Counted from the first letter of the stretch, positions 36,995 to 46,762 are shown. The stretch: 62,144 bases of DNA from Marinilabilia salmonicolor (GCF_003003035.1 NZ_PVTS01000002.1:353465-415608), one strand, 5' to 3'. Numbers and translations are program-made. The notes: generated by a model not told the origin, from the letters alone.

Positions 36995-37927
36995 ATGTAC
37001 AAGTTTATTTTCGGACCGGTTCCATCCAGACGCCTCGGAATGTCATTGGGGGTAGATCTGGTACCGCGCAAAGTTTGTTCTCTGGACTGTGTCTATTGCG
37101 AGGTAGGCACCACCACCAAGCTTACCACGCAAAGAATGGAATACGTTCCTTATGAAAAGGTGGTCAACGAACTGTCAGATTATCTCAAGAACAACCCGGC
37201 TCCTGATTTCATCACATTTTCGGGATATGGAGAGCCATTGCTCAACTCCCGGATTGGTGATGTATTAACCTTTATCAAGACGCATTACCCCGACATTAAG
37301 GTAGCGATCCTGACCAACGGAACGTTACTGTCAGACAAAAATATTCGTCAGGAGATCCTTCAGGCCGATGTAGTCCTTCCATCTATTGATGCTGCCTCAG
37401 ATAAGGTTTTCAAAAAACTGAACCGGCCAGAAAAGCACCTCAAGGTTGATCAGCACATCCGAGGCCTTATTGATTTCCGAAATGAGTTCAAGGGTGAAAT
37501 TTGGCTGGAAGTTTTTGTTCTTCCCGGATACAACGATACCAATGATGAAATTTGTCAGCTGAAAAAAGCCATTCATCAAATCAATCCTTCAGTGGTACAA
37601 TTAAACACGCTCGACAGGCCTGGAGCTATTCCCGGACTTCATCCGGCAAGCAAGGAAGAGCTGGAGGATATTAAAACTAAACTGGATTTCGAAAACACCA
37701 TCATTGTGGCTGCAGCAAAATCCCGAAAGGAAACCACCGCATACCGCAACGATAAAGAGTCCGCCATTCTGGAAACCATCGCTCGTCGTCCCTGCACCGT
37801 TCATGATCTGAGAGATATCATGGGGCTTCACATCAACGAAATCAACAAATACCTGGATGTTCTGGAAGCTGAAGGAAAAGTAACCACTGACTTTGGTGAA
37901 AGGGGATTGTTTTACAGAATCAAATAA
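36995..37927 (+). CDS. Radical SAM protein, COG0731-like
   Basis: 310 residues from ATG 36995 (a GTG at 36956 gives an unlikely extension). FGPVPSRRLGMSLGVD precedes the cluster motif Cys28-x3-Cys32-x2-Cys35, followed by FITFSGYGEPLL, the SAM-binding Gly-Glu motif. A winged-helix-like C-terminus (about 245-310) follows. The family is named after wyosine synthetases but bacterial members are of unknown function, since bacteria do not make wyosine. It is single and has its own terminator. Confidence 0.88.
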   Translation: MYKFIFGPVPSRRLGMSLGVDLVPRKVCSLDCVYCEVGTTTKLTTQRMEYVPYEKVVNELSDYLKNNPAPDFITFSGYGEPLLNSRIGDVLTFIKTHYPDIKVAILTNGTLLSDKNIRQEILQADVVLPSIDAASDKVFKKLNRPEKHLKVDQHIRGLIDFRNEFKGEIWLEVFVLPGYNDTNDEICQLKKAIHQINPSVVQLNTLDRPGAIPGLHPASKEELEDIKTKLDFENTIIVAAAKSRKETTAYRNDKESAILETIARRPCTVHDLRDIMGLHINEINKYLDVLEAEGKVTTDFGERGLFYRIK

Positions 37928-37935
37928 TTAAGAAG

Positions 37936-37958
37936 AAGCTACCTTCGGAGCTTTTTTT
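37936..37958 (+). terminator. Terminator of the radical SAM gene
   Basis: AAGCT and AGCTT pair around ACCTTCGG (CTTCGG tetraloop type), followed by a run of seven Ts. It overlaps the last bases of the convergent anti-sigma gene. Confidence 0.75.
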
Positions 37959-38967
37959 CAACCTCTAAATATCCGGCTTTCAGATTGTAAGCAATGAAAT
38001 TACCATCTTCATCATACAGCTTATCAAAATTAACCAGATCTCCCGAAACCCGGTCCACGAATTGAATTCCCTTCATTAAAAAGTTGCCTTCTGGTTTTGA
38101 AACAGTCTGTGAAGCCTGTTCTGCAAGAATTGGCGGATTGTTTCGGTTAATATCCAGATACATGGGCATCATGTGTCGCAACCCGGCTTCGTAAGCATTG
38201 GGCACCTGTATTGCAAGTCCTTCCTCTAAGGCAGATGGCTGCAGTCTGGTTAGGTCTTTTTCAGGAACAGCAATCGCGTTGACCGGAATCGTTTCTATTT
38301 CAGGTTCCCCTAATGTCGCGGTAGTCTGTTGAGCTTCTTCCCTGTCCAGTCCATTATTGCTGGCAGCCAGTTTTTCAGAAACAGAAAAATCCGGGGAAAA
38401 ATCTTCGGTCTCAATAGTTGCAGGAAGAGATGGTAATAACTCCAGAACTGTTTCCTGTCTTTCCGGTGCAAAGAAAGAATCACTATTCCAGATTGTCAGT
38501 AGCAATGCAACGACAATAACAGCCGCTGCAATTCGAGTTGTCCGATACCATGGAGCAATTGACCTCCGAATCAAAACTCCTTTTTGCTGATAAGAAATAT
38601 CTGCTGCCACCAACCTGGTTTGTTGATACTCCAACCCCCTTTTTATCAGCGACTCATCATTTCTTATTTCTTCCGTAAGTTCAATATTTTCCTCTTCCGT
38701 AAGTCCCTGTTCCATCTGCTTAATCAACAGATAATCGGGTCGGGAAACAGCTATCAAATCCGACTCCTCTTTATAGAGCGATTGGATCGATTCATATTCA
38801 ACTTTATCCGGACTGAGACTGACTTCCGAAAAATCCTTCAACTCCTTTTCCAAATCGGGATTGGCCTGAAGGAACTCCTGCAATTTTGCCAAAGCCTCAC
38901 GGTCCAGGTTTCCATCCAGATAATCGATGAACCAAACCTCGTAATTATCTCTGCTTATGTTCATCAT
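37939..38967 (-). CDS. Probable anti-sigma factor
   Basis: 342 residues. The cytoplasmic N-terminal part (about 1-145) opens with DNYEVWFIDYLDGNLDREALAKLQEFLQANP, a Bacteroidota anti-sigma pattern; one membrane helix (about 146-162) is followed by a periplasmic domain with no known motif. Its ATG overlaps the ECF sigma gene stop by four bases, which supports direct binding of SigE-type sigma by this protein. What it senses is unknown. Confidence 0.8.
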   Translation of the reverse strand: MMNISRDNYEVWFIDYLDGNLDREALAKLQEFLQANPDLEKELKDFSEVSLSPDKVEYESIQSLYKEESDLIAVSRPDYLLIKQMEQGLTEEENIELTEEIRNDESLIKRGLEYQQTRLVAADISYQQKGVLIRRSIAPWYRTTRIAAAVIVVALLLTIWNSDSFFAPERQETVLELLPSLPATIETEDFSPDFSVSEKLAASNNGLDREEAQQTTATLGEPEIETIPVNAIAVPEKDLTRLQPSALEEGLAIQVPNAYEAGLRHMMPMYLDINRNNPPILAEQASQTVSKPEGNFLMKGIQFVDRVSGDLVNFDKLYDEDGNFIAYNLKAGYLEVEKKLRR

Positions 38968-39449
38968 ACCACCACCTCCATCTTTCCTATATATTTTCTG
39001 AGAAATACCCGTGCCCGATAAATATAGACTTTCACCTGACTCTCACTCAGACCAGTCATTTCTCCAATTTCCTCATAAGAGTATCCTTCGTAATCACGCA
39101 TCATAACCACCATTTTCTGATCCTCCGGAAGCTTTTCCAGAGCCAGATGCAAAACTTCCTGCAGATCTGAGTACTGACGCTCGTGAGAATGCTCCTGCAA
39201 ATCAGCTTCTTCCATCCGTACAGAGTGCTTTTCTCTTCGTGTATGGTCAATCAAAACGTGATAAGCAGTAGAAAAAAGATAACTTTTACCTTTTGCCCCA
39301 TCAACGTTTGCATGATGTCGCCACATCTTCTCAAAAGCATCCTGCACAATATCCGACGCTTTCTCCTCATCACGAATGTTTTTGAGGACAAAGCGGTAAA
39401 CATTGTCGGCATAATGTTGCACGCAATCGTTGTATTCTTCTACTGTCAT
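38964..39449 (-). CDS. ECF RNA polymerase sigma factor
   Basis: 161 residues, with sigma region 2 (DIVQDAFEKMWRHH, YLFSTAYHVLIDHTRREK) and region 4 (LPEDQKMVVMMRDYEGYSYEEIGEMTGLSESQVKVYIYRAR). The downstream overlapping gene encodes its probable membrane anti-sigma factor. The regulon cannot be seen from this window. Confidence 0.93.
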   Translation of the reverse strand: MTVEEYNDCVQHYADNVYRFVLKNIRDEEKASDIVQDAFEKMWRHHANVDGAKGKSYLFSTAYHVLIDHTRREKHSVRMEEADLQEHSHERQYSDLQEVLHLALEKLPEDQKMVVMMRDYEGYSYEEIGEMTGLSESQVKVYIYRARVFLRKYIGKMEVVV

Positions 39450-39828
39450 CAGGTTCCGGTAAATTGATACGAGTGTAGCAATTACTAAATTCCTTCACTA
39501 ATTTCAAGCGCTTTTTCCCTTTCTGCTTCGCCGGGATTTTTAACCGTAGCTACGGCTAGGCTTTTCAAACCCCGTCTGGCAAAAAGAAAAAAATCACATA
39601 AAATATAAGTTAACTAATTTAATAACTGACACACTAGTGGGACGCTTTAGTTCAGCGAAAAGTTACAGCGAAATTTTACTGAGCACAAATATTTTACTTT
39701 TCCTCACGGGAGAATATCCCTACCCGCCTTGCCATAAGGCAGGTAAGATGCAAAACATACTGAAAGCCTGTTGCAGAAATGCCAGTAAATTCAGGATAGC
39801 GTTTCCTGTTCCCTCCGCAATAAAAAAA
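39450..39828. other. Gene-free interval with two palindromes
   Basis: No gene in about 380 bp. It contains the perfect 12-base palindrome CCGTAGCTACGG at 39544-39555 and the hairpin TACCCGCCTT/AAGGCAGGTA at 39721-39745 (one mismatch), which has the look of a REP-type element. Neither is followed by a T tract. Confidence 0.55.
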
Positions 39829-42603
39829 TCAATGTGCCTCCAGCCAATTCCGGCCAACACCCATATCAACTTCAAGTGGTACTTTCAATGAAACTGCTGA
39901 TTCCATCTCTCTTTTAACGATTTCCTTTACTCTGTCCTCTTCCGACTTTAGCACTTCGAAGTTAAGTTCGTCATGCACCTGAAGTACCATTCGGCTTTGA
40001 ATATTTTCTTTTCGGAATGCCTGCTGCACACCAACCATCGCCATTTTTATGATGTCGGCAGCAGCCCCCTGAATAGGAGCATTGATCGCATTTCGCTCCG
40101 CCACACCCCTTACCACACCATTGCGGCTGTTGATATCAGGCAGATACCGGCGGCGACCAAACATGGTTTCAACAAATCCTTTGTCACGGGCCTGGGCAAT
40201 AACCCTGTCCATATACTCTTTTACAGCCGGAAAACTTTCAAAATAACCATCAATAATGCCTTTTGCCTCCCCTCTTGGGATATTTAACCGCTCAGACAAA
40301 CCAAAGGCCGAGATGCCATAAATAATGCCAAAATTAGCAGTCTTGGCTTTACGACGCATATCACCGGTCACTTCCTCCGGTGATACTTTAAATATTTTAG
40401 CTGCAGTGGCAGCATGAATATCTTCTCCACGATTAAAAGCTTCCAGCAGGTTTTCATCTTCGCTCAGATGGGCCATCAACCTGAGCTCCACCTGGGAATA
40501 ATCAGCACTTAGAAACAGATGGTCAGAATCCCCCACCACAAAAGCTTTACGCATTTCGCGCCCGTCTTCTTCCCTGATTGGAATATTCTGAAGATTGGGG
40601 TTGGAACTGCTCAACCGGCCCGTTACCACCACAGCCTGATTAAAAGAAGTGTGCAATCGACCGGTATCTTTATTAATCAGTTTAGGTAATGCTTCCACAT
40701 ATGTATTCAACAGCTTCTTAAGTCCTCTAAACTCCAATATTTTTTCAATGATCGGATGTTTGTCCTTCAACTTTTGTAAAGTCTCCTCGTTGGTACTGTA
40801 TTGCCCCGATTTGGTCTTTTTTGCTTTTGCATCAATTTTTAGTTTATCAAAAAGCACTTCACCCACCTGGCGGGGACTGGCAACATTAAAATCCGTTCCG
40901 GCATCTTCAATAATCCCCTTCTCCAAAGCTTCGATACGTTGCTGAAGTTTTCCGGCGAAATCAGCAAGAGCATCTGAATCCAACACCACACCATGATACT
41001 CCATTTCGGCAAGCACCTTGAGCAAAGGCATTTCCACATCTTCAAAAAGAGAAACCATCTTCAGCTCTTCCAGCTCCTTGAGCAATGGCTCTTTCAACTG
41101 TAAAGTGATATCTGCATCTTCTCCGGCATACTCTTTGACCTTTTCTTTGTCAATATCACGCATACTGCCCTGCTTCTTACCCTTTTCACCAATTAGCTCC
41201 GTTATGGAAACAGGGGTATAGTTCAGATAAGTCTCGGCCAGGAAATCCATATTGTGCTTCAGCCCGGGCTGAACAAGATGGTGAGCAACCATTGTGTCAA
41301 AAAACGGTCCCTGCATCTCTACCCCGTATCTCTTAAGCATCAGGTAATCATACTTCAGATTTTGACCAACCTTCAGCACCGCAGGATCGGTCAGCACTTT
41401 CTCAAATCGTTGAACAATCTCTTCAGCCTTATTTTTATCCTTATCTACAGGTACATAATAAGCTTCACCCTTTTCAAAACTAAAAGATAGCCCTACCAAT
41501 TCATTGGACCACACATCTATACCGGTGGTTTCGGTATCGATACAAAACTCTTTCTGTACACTAAGGTCGGCCGCCAGCGAATCCAGTGCCTGCCGGGTTT
41601 CTACCAAATAGTATTCATGTTTGGCATCTTTTATCGTTTGGTTACTGGTATTAAATCCGGCTGATGAAGCCTGGGTGTTGTTGTCGTCCCCAAATAGCGA
41701 TCCCTGGGTAGGACCTGCATCCTTTTTCCCGGCAATCTTTTCCCAAAGTGTTTTAAACTCCAGTTCTTCAAATACCGGTTTAAGTTTCTCCAGATCCGGC
41801 GCTTTATGAAGAAACAGCTCCTCATTAAACTCCACCGGAACCTCTGTTTCAATGGTTACCAGTTTGCGGGACAGTTCCACCTGCTCCCTGAAGTTGATAA
41901 GGTTTTCTTTTTGTTTGCCTGAAAAGTCATCGATGTGCGCATATACATTTTCAATGGATCCGTATTTCCCAATAATATCTTTGGCTCTTTTTTCTCCGAT
42001 TCCCGGGCATCCCGGGATATTATCGGCGCTATCACCCCAAAGTGCAAGTAAATCAATGACCTGTTCAGGTTTTTCCACCGAAAACTTTTTCTGAATTTCA
42101 GGAATTCCCCATCGTTCAATATCATTGCCTGCCGACTTAGGCTTATACATAACAGTATCGGCCGTTACCAGCTGGGCATAGTCTTTATCCGGGGTTACCA
42201 TAAATGTTTTAAATCCGGCATTTCCTGCCTTTCGTGACAAGGTTCCAACCACATCATCAGCTTCAAATCCGTCCACCTGAACAACACTTATATTAAAAGC
42301 TTCAAGGATTTGTTTGATATATGGAACAGCCTTTTTGATATCCTCAGGAGTGGCGTCCCGGTTGGCTTTGTATTCTTTAAAAAGTTCGTTTCGGAAAGTA
42401 GGACCCGAGGGGTCAAATGCCACAGCGATATGTGTGGGGTTTTCTTTATTCAAAACCTCCAGCAGAGAGTTGGTAAATCCAAAAATAGCAGAAGTATTCA
42501 GCCCCTTTGAATTCACCCGGGGATTTCGAATAAAAGCATAATACGCCCTGAAAATCAAGGCGTATGCATCAAGAAGAAATAGTTTTTTGGTTTGTTCTGA
42601 CAT
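39829..42603 (-). CDS. polA: DNA polymerase I
   Basis: 924 residues in the full three-domain form. The 5'-nuclease spans about 1-300 (AFDPSGPTFR, DGFEADDVVG, GDSADNIPGCPGIG). The proofreading 3'-5' exonuclease has its residues intact: Asp356 and Glu358 in DTETTG, Asp419 in NLKYD, and YAGEDAD at 492-498. The polymerase follows (SADYSQVELR, RRKAKTANFGIIYG, QVHDELNFEV). It fills gaps in replication and repair. Single gene, with queD upstream on the same strand. Confidence 0.97.
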   Translation of the reverse strand: MSEQTKKLFLLDAYALIFRAYYAFIRNPRVNSKGLNTSAIFGFTNSLLEVLNKENPTHIAVAFDPSGPTFRNELFKEYKANRDATPEDIKKAVPYIKQILEAFNISVVQVDGFEADDVVGTLSRKAGNAGFKTFMVTPDKDYAQLVTADTVMYKPKSAGNDIERWGIPEIQKKFSVEKPEQVIDLLALWGDSADNIPGCPGIGEKRAKDIIGKYGSIENVYAHIDDFSGKQKENLINFREQVELSRKLVTIETEVPVEFNEELFLHKAPDLEKLKPVFEELEFKTLWEKIAGKKDAGPTQGSLFGDDNNTQASSAGFNTSNQTIKDAKHEYYLVETRQALDSLAADLSVQKEFCIDTETTGIDVWSNELVGLSFSFEKGEAYYVPVDKDKNKAEEIVQRFEKVLTDPAVLKVGQNLKYDYLMLKRYGVEMQGPFFDTMVAHHLVQPGLKHNMDFLAETYLNYTPVSITELIGEKGKKQGSMRDIDKEKVKEYAGEDADITLQLKEPLLKELEELKMVSLFEDVEMPLLKVLAEMEYHGVVLDSDALADFAGKLQQRIEALEKGIIEDAGTDFNVASPRQVGEVLFDKLKIDAKAKKTKSGQYSTNEETLQKLKDKHPIIEKILEFRGLKKLLNTYVEALPKLINKDTGRLHTSFNQAVVVTGRLSSSNPNLQNIPIREEDGREMRKAFVVGDSDHLFLSADYSQVELRLMAHLSEDENLLEAFNRGEDIHAATAAKIFKVSPEEVTGDMRRKAKTANFGIIYGISAFGLSERLNIPRGEAKGIIDGYFESFPAVKEYMDRVIAQARDKGFVETMFGRRRYLPDINSRNGVVRGVAERNAINAPIQGAAADIIKMAMVGVQQAFRKENIQSRMVLQVHDELNFEVLKSEEDRVKEIVKREMESAVSLKVPLEVDMGVGRNWLEAH

Positions 42604-42646
42604 AACTTTTCAGGTTTATTCCCGAAAAGTAAGAAAAAATGAGATA

Positions 42647-43096
42647 CTAATCATTGTCGGAAGCAAACCATTCGGCAAACGAATTTGCGGTTTCGTGCAG
42701 TTTCAGACTGAAAAGAGAAACATTCTCCGGCAGTCTTGCCCGAATTCTTTGAGCATAATCAACCAGCAAATTTTCACAGGTTGGCTGATAGGATACCACA
42801 TGGTAACGATCGGCCATCTGAGGAACCTGAAGTAACTTTTCCACCGGGGCTCTATCACTGATTACAATGCTGTGATCCATAGGATCGACCACCTCTTCTT
42901 TGACAATCTTTTTCAAGTCACCAAAATCCATCACCATCCCGTATTTCGGACTATTCTCATCCGGTTCCGGCTCCCCGATTACGGTTACCTGAAAAATGTA
43001 AGAATGACCATGAATATTTTTACAGAGTCCGTCATAATTCCAAAGCGCATGAGCCATCTCAAAACGAAACTCCTTCGTTAATCTTATTTTAGACAT
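42647..43096 (-). CDS. queD: 6-carboxytetrahydropterin synthase
   Basis: 149 residues of the QueD/PTPS family. The zinc-binding histidines and catalytic Cys appear in FEMAHALWNYDGLCKNIHGHSY, and the PTCENLLVDYA and LHET stretches complete the site. It makes 6-carboxytetrahydropterin, the second step to queuosine. Some PTPS-like relatives act in folate synthesis; the Cys-x3-HGH pattern here fits QueD. Confidence 0.92.
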   Translation of the reverse strand: MSKIRLTKEFRFEMAHALWNYDGLCKNIHGHSYIFQVTVIGEPEPDENSPKYGMVMDFGDLKKIVKEEVVDPMDHSIVISDRAPVEKLLQVPQMADRYHVVSYQPTCENLLVDYAQRIRARLPENVSLFSLKLHETANSFAEWFASDND

Positions 43097-43158
43097 ACAA
43101 ATACTCCAAAAAATCCGGTTTCAAAAACCGGTCTCAACATCCAATAAAAAACACAAAA

Positions 43159-43476
43159 CTACTCAACAGAACAACGACTGACACATTCCACAATGTTTCG
43201 GAGGCTGTCATGTTTCAGGAAATAAAAGGTGTTTTTTCCGTCTCTTTGAGAAGCCAATACCCCCTTATCCTTCAAAATTCCCAGGTGATGAGAGGTCGTG
43301 GACTGCTCAATATTTAACAGGTTATGAATTTGTGTTACCGTCAGTTTTTTCCCATCCTCCAAATGATTAAGAATGGCTATTCGCATCGGATGAGCAATGG
43401 CTTTCAACATGCTTGCTGCCCTATCCAGCTGATTGGCATCAAGATCTTTAATTTTCATAGTTTTAACTTCCATCAT
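43159..43476 (-). CDS. ArsR-family transcriptional regulator
   Basis: 105 residues with a winged helix-turn-helix: LKAIAHPMRIAILNHL, TVTQIHNLLNIEQSTTSHHLGILKDKGVL, then the wing RDGKNTFYFL. The C-terminal CVSRC gives two cysteines that could sense metal or redox state, but the classic ELCVCDL metal motif is not present. The target is unknown; no transporter gene is adjacent. Confidence 0.88.
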   Translation of the reverse strand: MMEVKTMKIKDLDANQLDRAASMLKAIAHPMRIAILNHLEDGKKLTVTQIHNLLNIEQSTTSHHLGILKDKGVLASQRDGKNTFYFLKHDSLRNIVECVSRCSVE

Positions 43477-43546
43477 TAATATTCATATTTAAAAACACCT
43501 GTGAAAAGATCAAACAGGTAAATTTTCTTCCCTAATTTTTTCCAAA

Positions 43547-43671
43547 ATAGTCCGTTAAGTATTTTCAAAAATCTGGTAATTAGACATCTAATCTTAAACG
43601 AGTGGGTTTTTGACAGAACTCAGAACGTCAATGTTATACGATTTTTCTAATCTCTAATTTCTAAAAATCTC
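43547..43671. repeat. Dispersed intergenic repeat, copy 2
   Basis: Diverged copy of 28311-28425. Shared strings include ATAGTCCGT, TCAATGTTA(T)ACGATTTTTCTAA and TTCTAAAAATC, in the same order and spacing; this copy has an extra TCTCTAAT-like duplication before the last string. It lies upstream of the ArsR and polyprenyl synthase genes. Confidence 0.6.
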
Positions 43672-43807
43672 ACGATCTATTATGTTCAGGTGGGCAAAGA
43701 TAATGAAGATATTTTGATTACTAGATATTTAAACCTGTAAAATATGCAAATATTTAGATAGGACTGATATTTCACTTTTGTTACAACACTAATACGCCGC
43801 AAATTGT

Positions 43808-43815
43808 TATTTTTG
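43808..43815 (+). promoter_or_regulatory. Candidate -7 box of the polyprenyl synthase gene
   Basis: TATTTTTG fits TAnnTTTG. If used, the transcript would have an untranslated leader of about 170 bases before the ATG at 43992. No -33 element at standard spacing is evident. Confidence 0.3.
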
Positions 43816-43991
43816 AAAATTCATTCCCCGCCGGTAGGTGTAATATCCGGAAAAAGAACTAACTTATTCTGGTTAGTCCGCTGATTTTAAGCCTTAAACC
43901 TTATTCAAAACAATTAATTAAATCGATAATACTGAAGACAACCCTCTTTACCGCTGAAAAAAGCAAAGGGGTTTAAGATAAAAAAGAAGTA

Positions 43992-44966
43992 ATGAAAATT
44001 TCATCAAAGATAACATCTCCCATCGAAGAGGAAATGAAGCATTTTGGTCCGTATTACAAGAAAAATTTCGACACCAAAATTCCGCTTCTCAATATTATCA
44101 CGAATTATCTCATCCGCCGCAAAGGAAAACAGATGAGACCAATGCTGGTATTTTTATCGGCAAAACTTAACGGATCCACCGATGAGGGGACCTATACCGC
44201 TGCAGGATTGATTGAATTACTGCACAACGCAACACTTATTCATGACGATGTAGTGGATGAAACGTATCAACGCAGAGGATTTTTCTCCATTAATGCACTT
44301 TGGCGTTCAAAAATTGCCGTGTTGGTTGGTGATTACTACCTGGCTATGGGGCTGATAAAATCACTCGAGGAAAATCAGACAGAAGTGCTCCGCATTGTTT
44401 CCACTGCTGTAAAGGAAATGAGCGAGGGTGAATTACTTCAGATCGAGAAATCCCGAAAACTTAACATCACCGAGGATATTTATTACGAAATCATTCGCAA
44501 AAAGACAGCTACACTCATTGCTGCCTGCACTGCTGCCGGGGCCCTTTCTTCGGGAGCATCCGAAGAGCAGATTTCTAAAATGCGTGATTTTGGAGAATAT
44601 CTGGGAATCGCCTTTCAAATCCGTGATGACTTACTGGATTATGAGAAAACAAACCTGGCGGGTAAACCTACCGGTAATGACCTGAAGGAAAAGAAAATGA
44701 CACTTCCATTAATTCACGTTTTGGAGAAAATGCCGGCCTCCAAAAAAAGACAAATATTAAGTACCATTCGAAAACATCATAAAAACGAGAAAAAAATTGC
44801 CCCCATTGTTCAGTATGTAAAAGACAACGGAGGCATTAACTATGCTCGTGAAAAAATGACAGAATACCGCGATAAAGCACTGGAGATTCTTAACTCCTAT
44901 CCCGAAAGTGATGCCCGGGAAGGCTTAATCGAATTGGTTCACTTTACAACCACACGAAAAATTTAA
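43992..44966 (+). CDS. All-trans polyprenyl diphosphate synthase
   Basis: 324 residues. The two aspartate-rich motifs are DDVVD at 85-89 and DDLLD at 212-216, with KGKQMRP at 45-51. It extends farnesyl diphosphate with isopentenyl units to the side chain of menaquinone, or gives another long prenyl chain; small residues before the first motif (LLHNATLIH) fit a long-chain product. It converges with deoC, their 3' ends overlapping by four bases. Confidence 0.92.
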   Translation: MKISSKITSPIEEEMKHFGPYYKKNFDTKIPLLNIITNYLIRRKGKQMRPMLVFLSAKLNGSTDEGTYTAAGLIELLHNATLIHDDVVDETYQRRGFFSINALWRSKIAVLVGDYYLAMGLIKSLEENQTEVLRIVSTAVKEMSEGELLQIEKSRKLNITEDIYYEIIRKKTATLIAACTAAGALSSGASEEQISKMRDFGEYLGIAFQIRDDLLDYEKTNLAGKPTGNDLKEKKMTLPLIHVLEKMPASKKRQILSTIRKHHKNEKKIAPIVQYVKDNGGINYAREKMTEYRDKALEILNSYPESDAREGLIELVHFTTTRKI

Positions 44967-45841
44967 AAATACTTTTCAAAAGGCTTTCCCTGCTTTTCTG
45001 CCAGATCAGCAAGCAGGTTGTTGGCCAGCCGGCTTGCTCCTATCCTGAATCTTTCGGATGTCAGCCACTCCTCGCCCAATACATCGTTGACGATTTTCAG
45101 ATAGACCAGGGCATCATCCGTGGTACTGATTCCTCCTGCCGGTTTCAATCCGATTGTTTTTCCTGTGGCCTTCTGAAATGCTTTTATAGCATGAACCATA
45201 ACCCAGACTGCCTCTGGGGTAGCCGCAGGATTCATTTTGCCGGTAGAGGTTTTTATAAAATCGGCACCGGCCTCCATTGCTATAATTGAGGCCTCCCAGA
45301 TGTTTTGCGGTGAATCCAATGCACCTGTCTCAAGTATAACTTTTAAATGAGCTTCCCCCATCACTGATTTTATGGTGCTTATCTCCTGCATAACAAATTC
45401 ATGATTCCCTTCCAGGAATTCGCCAACTGAGATGACAATATCAATCTCATTGGCTCCCATATCCAGTGCTTTTTTAGTCTCCAGCACCTTCAGGTCAAGA
45501 AATGTCTGGGAAGAAGGGAAACCGGCAGATACCACTGCCCTGTTCACATTCAGACTGCCCAACCGGGTCTTTAATACACTGGCAAAAACAGGATATACAC
45601 AAACAGCCCCCACCAAGGGCATATCAGGAAAATCCTTTTTAAAAGAAACGAGCTTATCACAAAATTCCTGTACCGAATTGGCACTGTCTGTGGTATTAAG
45701 GGTGGTTAAATCAATAAATGAAAAAATCCTTTTGAGGTTATCTTCCGTATCTAATCCCTTAATATCAATACTTTCAGGAAATTCAGGCATCGCCTGAAAA
45801 TCTTTTTCATATTTCTCAAGTAATTGTTCCGACTGTTCCAT
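44963..45841 (-). CDS. deoC: Deoxyribose-phosphate aldolase
   Basis: 292 residues. The Schiff-base lysine lies in DFIKTSTGK and the second active-site lysine in GLKPAGGI. It cleaves 2-deoxyribose 5-phosphate to glyceraldehyde 3-phosphate and acetaldehyde in nucleoside salvage. The N-terminal extension makes it longer than E. coli-like short forms. It is one base from the MazG-like gene, so it belongs to the dtd-mazG-deoC set. Confidence 0.95.
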   Translation of the reverse strand: MEQSEQLLEKYEKDFQAMPEFPESIDIKGLDTEDNLKRIFSFIDLTTLNTTDSANSVQEFCDKLVSFKKDFPDMPLVGAVCVYPVFASVLKTRLGSLNVNRAVVSAGFPSSQTFLDLKVLETKKALDMGANEIDIVISVGEFLEGNHEFVMQEISTIKSVMGEAHLKVILETGALDSPQNIWEASIIAMEAGADFIKTSTGKMNPAATPEAVWVMVHAIKAFQKATGKTIGLKPAGGISTTDDALVYLKIVNDVLGEEWLTSERFRIGASRLANNLLADLAEKQGKPFEKYF

Positions 45842-45842
45842 T

Positions 45843-46166
45843 CTATTTAAGTTTTGGATTGTTTTTATGACGATCTTTATCTCTGTTGGTTTTCTTTTCC
45901 ATTGATTTTCGGAAAGCCTCCGTCAAATCAACTCCGGTTTGATTGGCCAGACAGATAAGTACCCACAATACATCGGCCATCTCTTCTTCCAGGTTAGGAT
46001 CCTCCCCTGCCTTAAACGATTGGTCACCAAATTTTCGGGCCATTACTCTCGCCAGTTCTCCCACCTCTTCAGTCAATACAGCCATGTTCGTTAATTCACT
46101 GAAATACCGAACACCATGTGTCTGAATCCATTCATCCACCAAACGCTGGGCCTTCTCTATATGCAT
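45843..46166 (-). CDS. MazG-like nucleotide pyrophosphohydrolase
   Basis: 107 residues, a single MazG domain. The metal-binding pattern EEVGELARVM and EEEMADVLWVLICLANQTGVDL is intact. It should hydrolyse a (d)NTP, possibly a damaged one. It lies five bases after dtd and before deoC, consistent with a small nucleotide/translation quality set. Confidence 0.9.
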   Translation of the reverse strand: MHIEKAQRLVDEWIQTHGVRYFSELTNMAVLTEEVGELARVMARKFGDQSFKAGEDPNLEEEMADVLWVLICLANQTGVDLTEAFRKSMEKKTNRDKDRHKNNPKLK

Positions 46167-46171
46167 ACAAT

Positions 46172-46624
46172 CTATTTTTTGTTTTTGGTATCAATAACAA
46201 TGGTTACAGGACCGTCATTTACCAATTCGACAGCCATGGAAGCGCCAAACTCACCCGAAACGACAGGATTCCCCAAGGTCTGAGAAAGAGCCTCCTTAAA
46301 CCTTTCATAAAGCGGAACAGCAACATCCGGTTTGGCAGCATCAACATAAGACGGGCGGTTGCCTTTTTTGGTTCTGGCATGAAGCGTAAACTGACTTACG
46401 ACCATTACTTCGCCATTCAAATCCAAAACAGACTGATCCATTATCCCGTTTTCGTCATCAAAAATACGAAGATTGACTATTTTATTTACCAACCAGGAAA
46501 TGTCTTCTTCTCCATCCGCATTTTCAATTCCCACTAAAATCATTAAACCTTTTCCGATGGAACGGGTTTCTTTTTCATTAATCGTTACTGAAGCTTTCGT
46601 TGCTCTTTGGATAACGACTCGCAT
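46172..46624 (-). CDS. dtd: D-aminoacyl-tRNA deacylase
   Basis: 150 residues. Removes D-amino acids (and glycine from tRNA-Ala) from tRNA. The family signatures are MRVVIQRATKASVTI, the catalytic-site SQFTLHA stretch and NDGPVTIVID at the C-terminus. Length is normal. Divergent from lplA across about 230 bp. Confidence 0.96.
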   Translation of the reverse strand: MRVVIQRATKASVTINEKETRSIGKGLMILVGIENADGEEDISWLVNKIVNLRIFDDENGIMDQSVLDLNGEVMVVSQFTLHARTKKGNRPSYVDAAKPDVAVPLYERFKEALSQTLGNPVVSGEFGASMAVELVNDGPVTIVIDTKNKK

Positions 46625-46762
46625 AAAATTTCTTTTTAAATTTTTGTTTTACATTTAGTGTTAAAAATGGCAATTCTTTTGCCAATTAAAAAGAACAAAC
46701 AATCATTTTAGCTGGTTTGTCATTTTGATTTCCATTTAAAATTTTAATTATTCTTATTCCTT

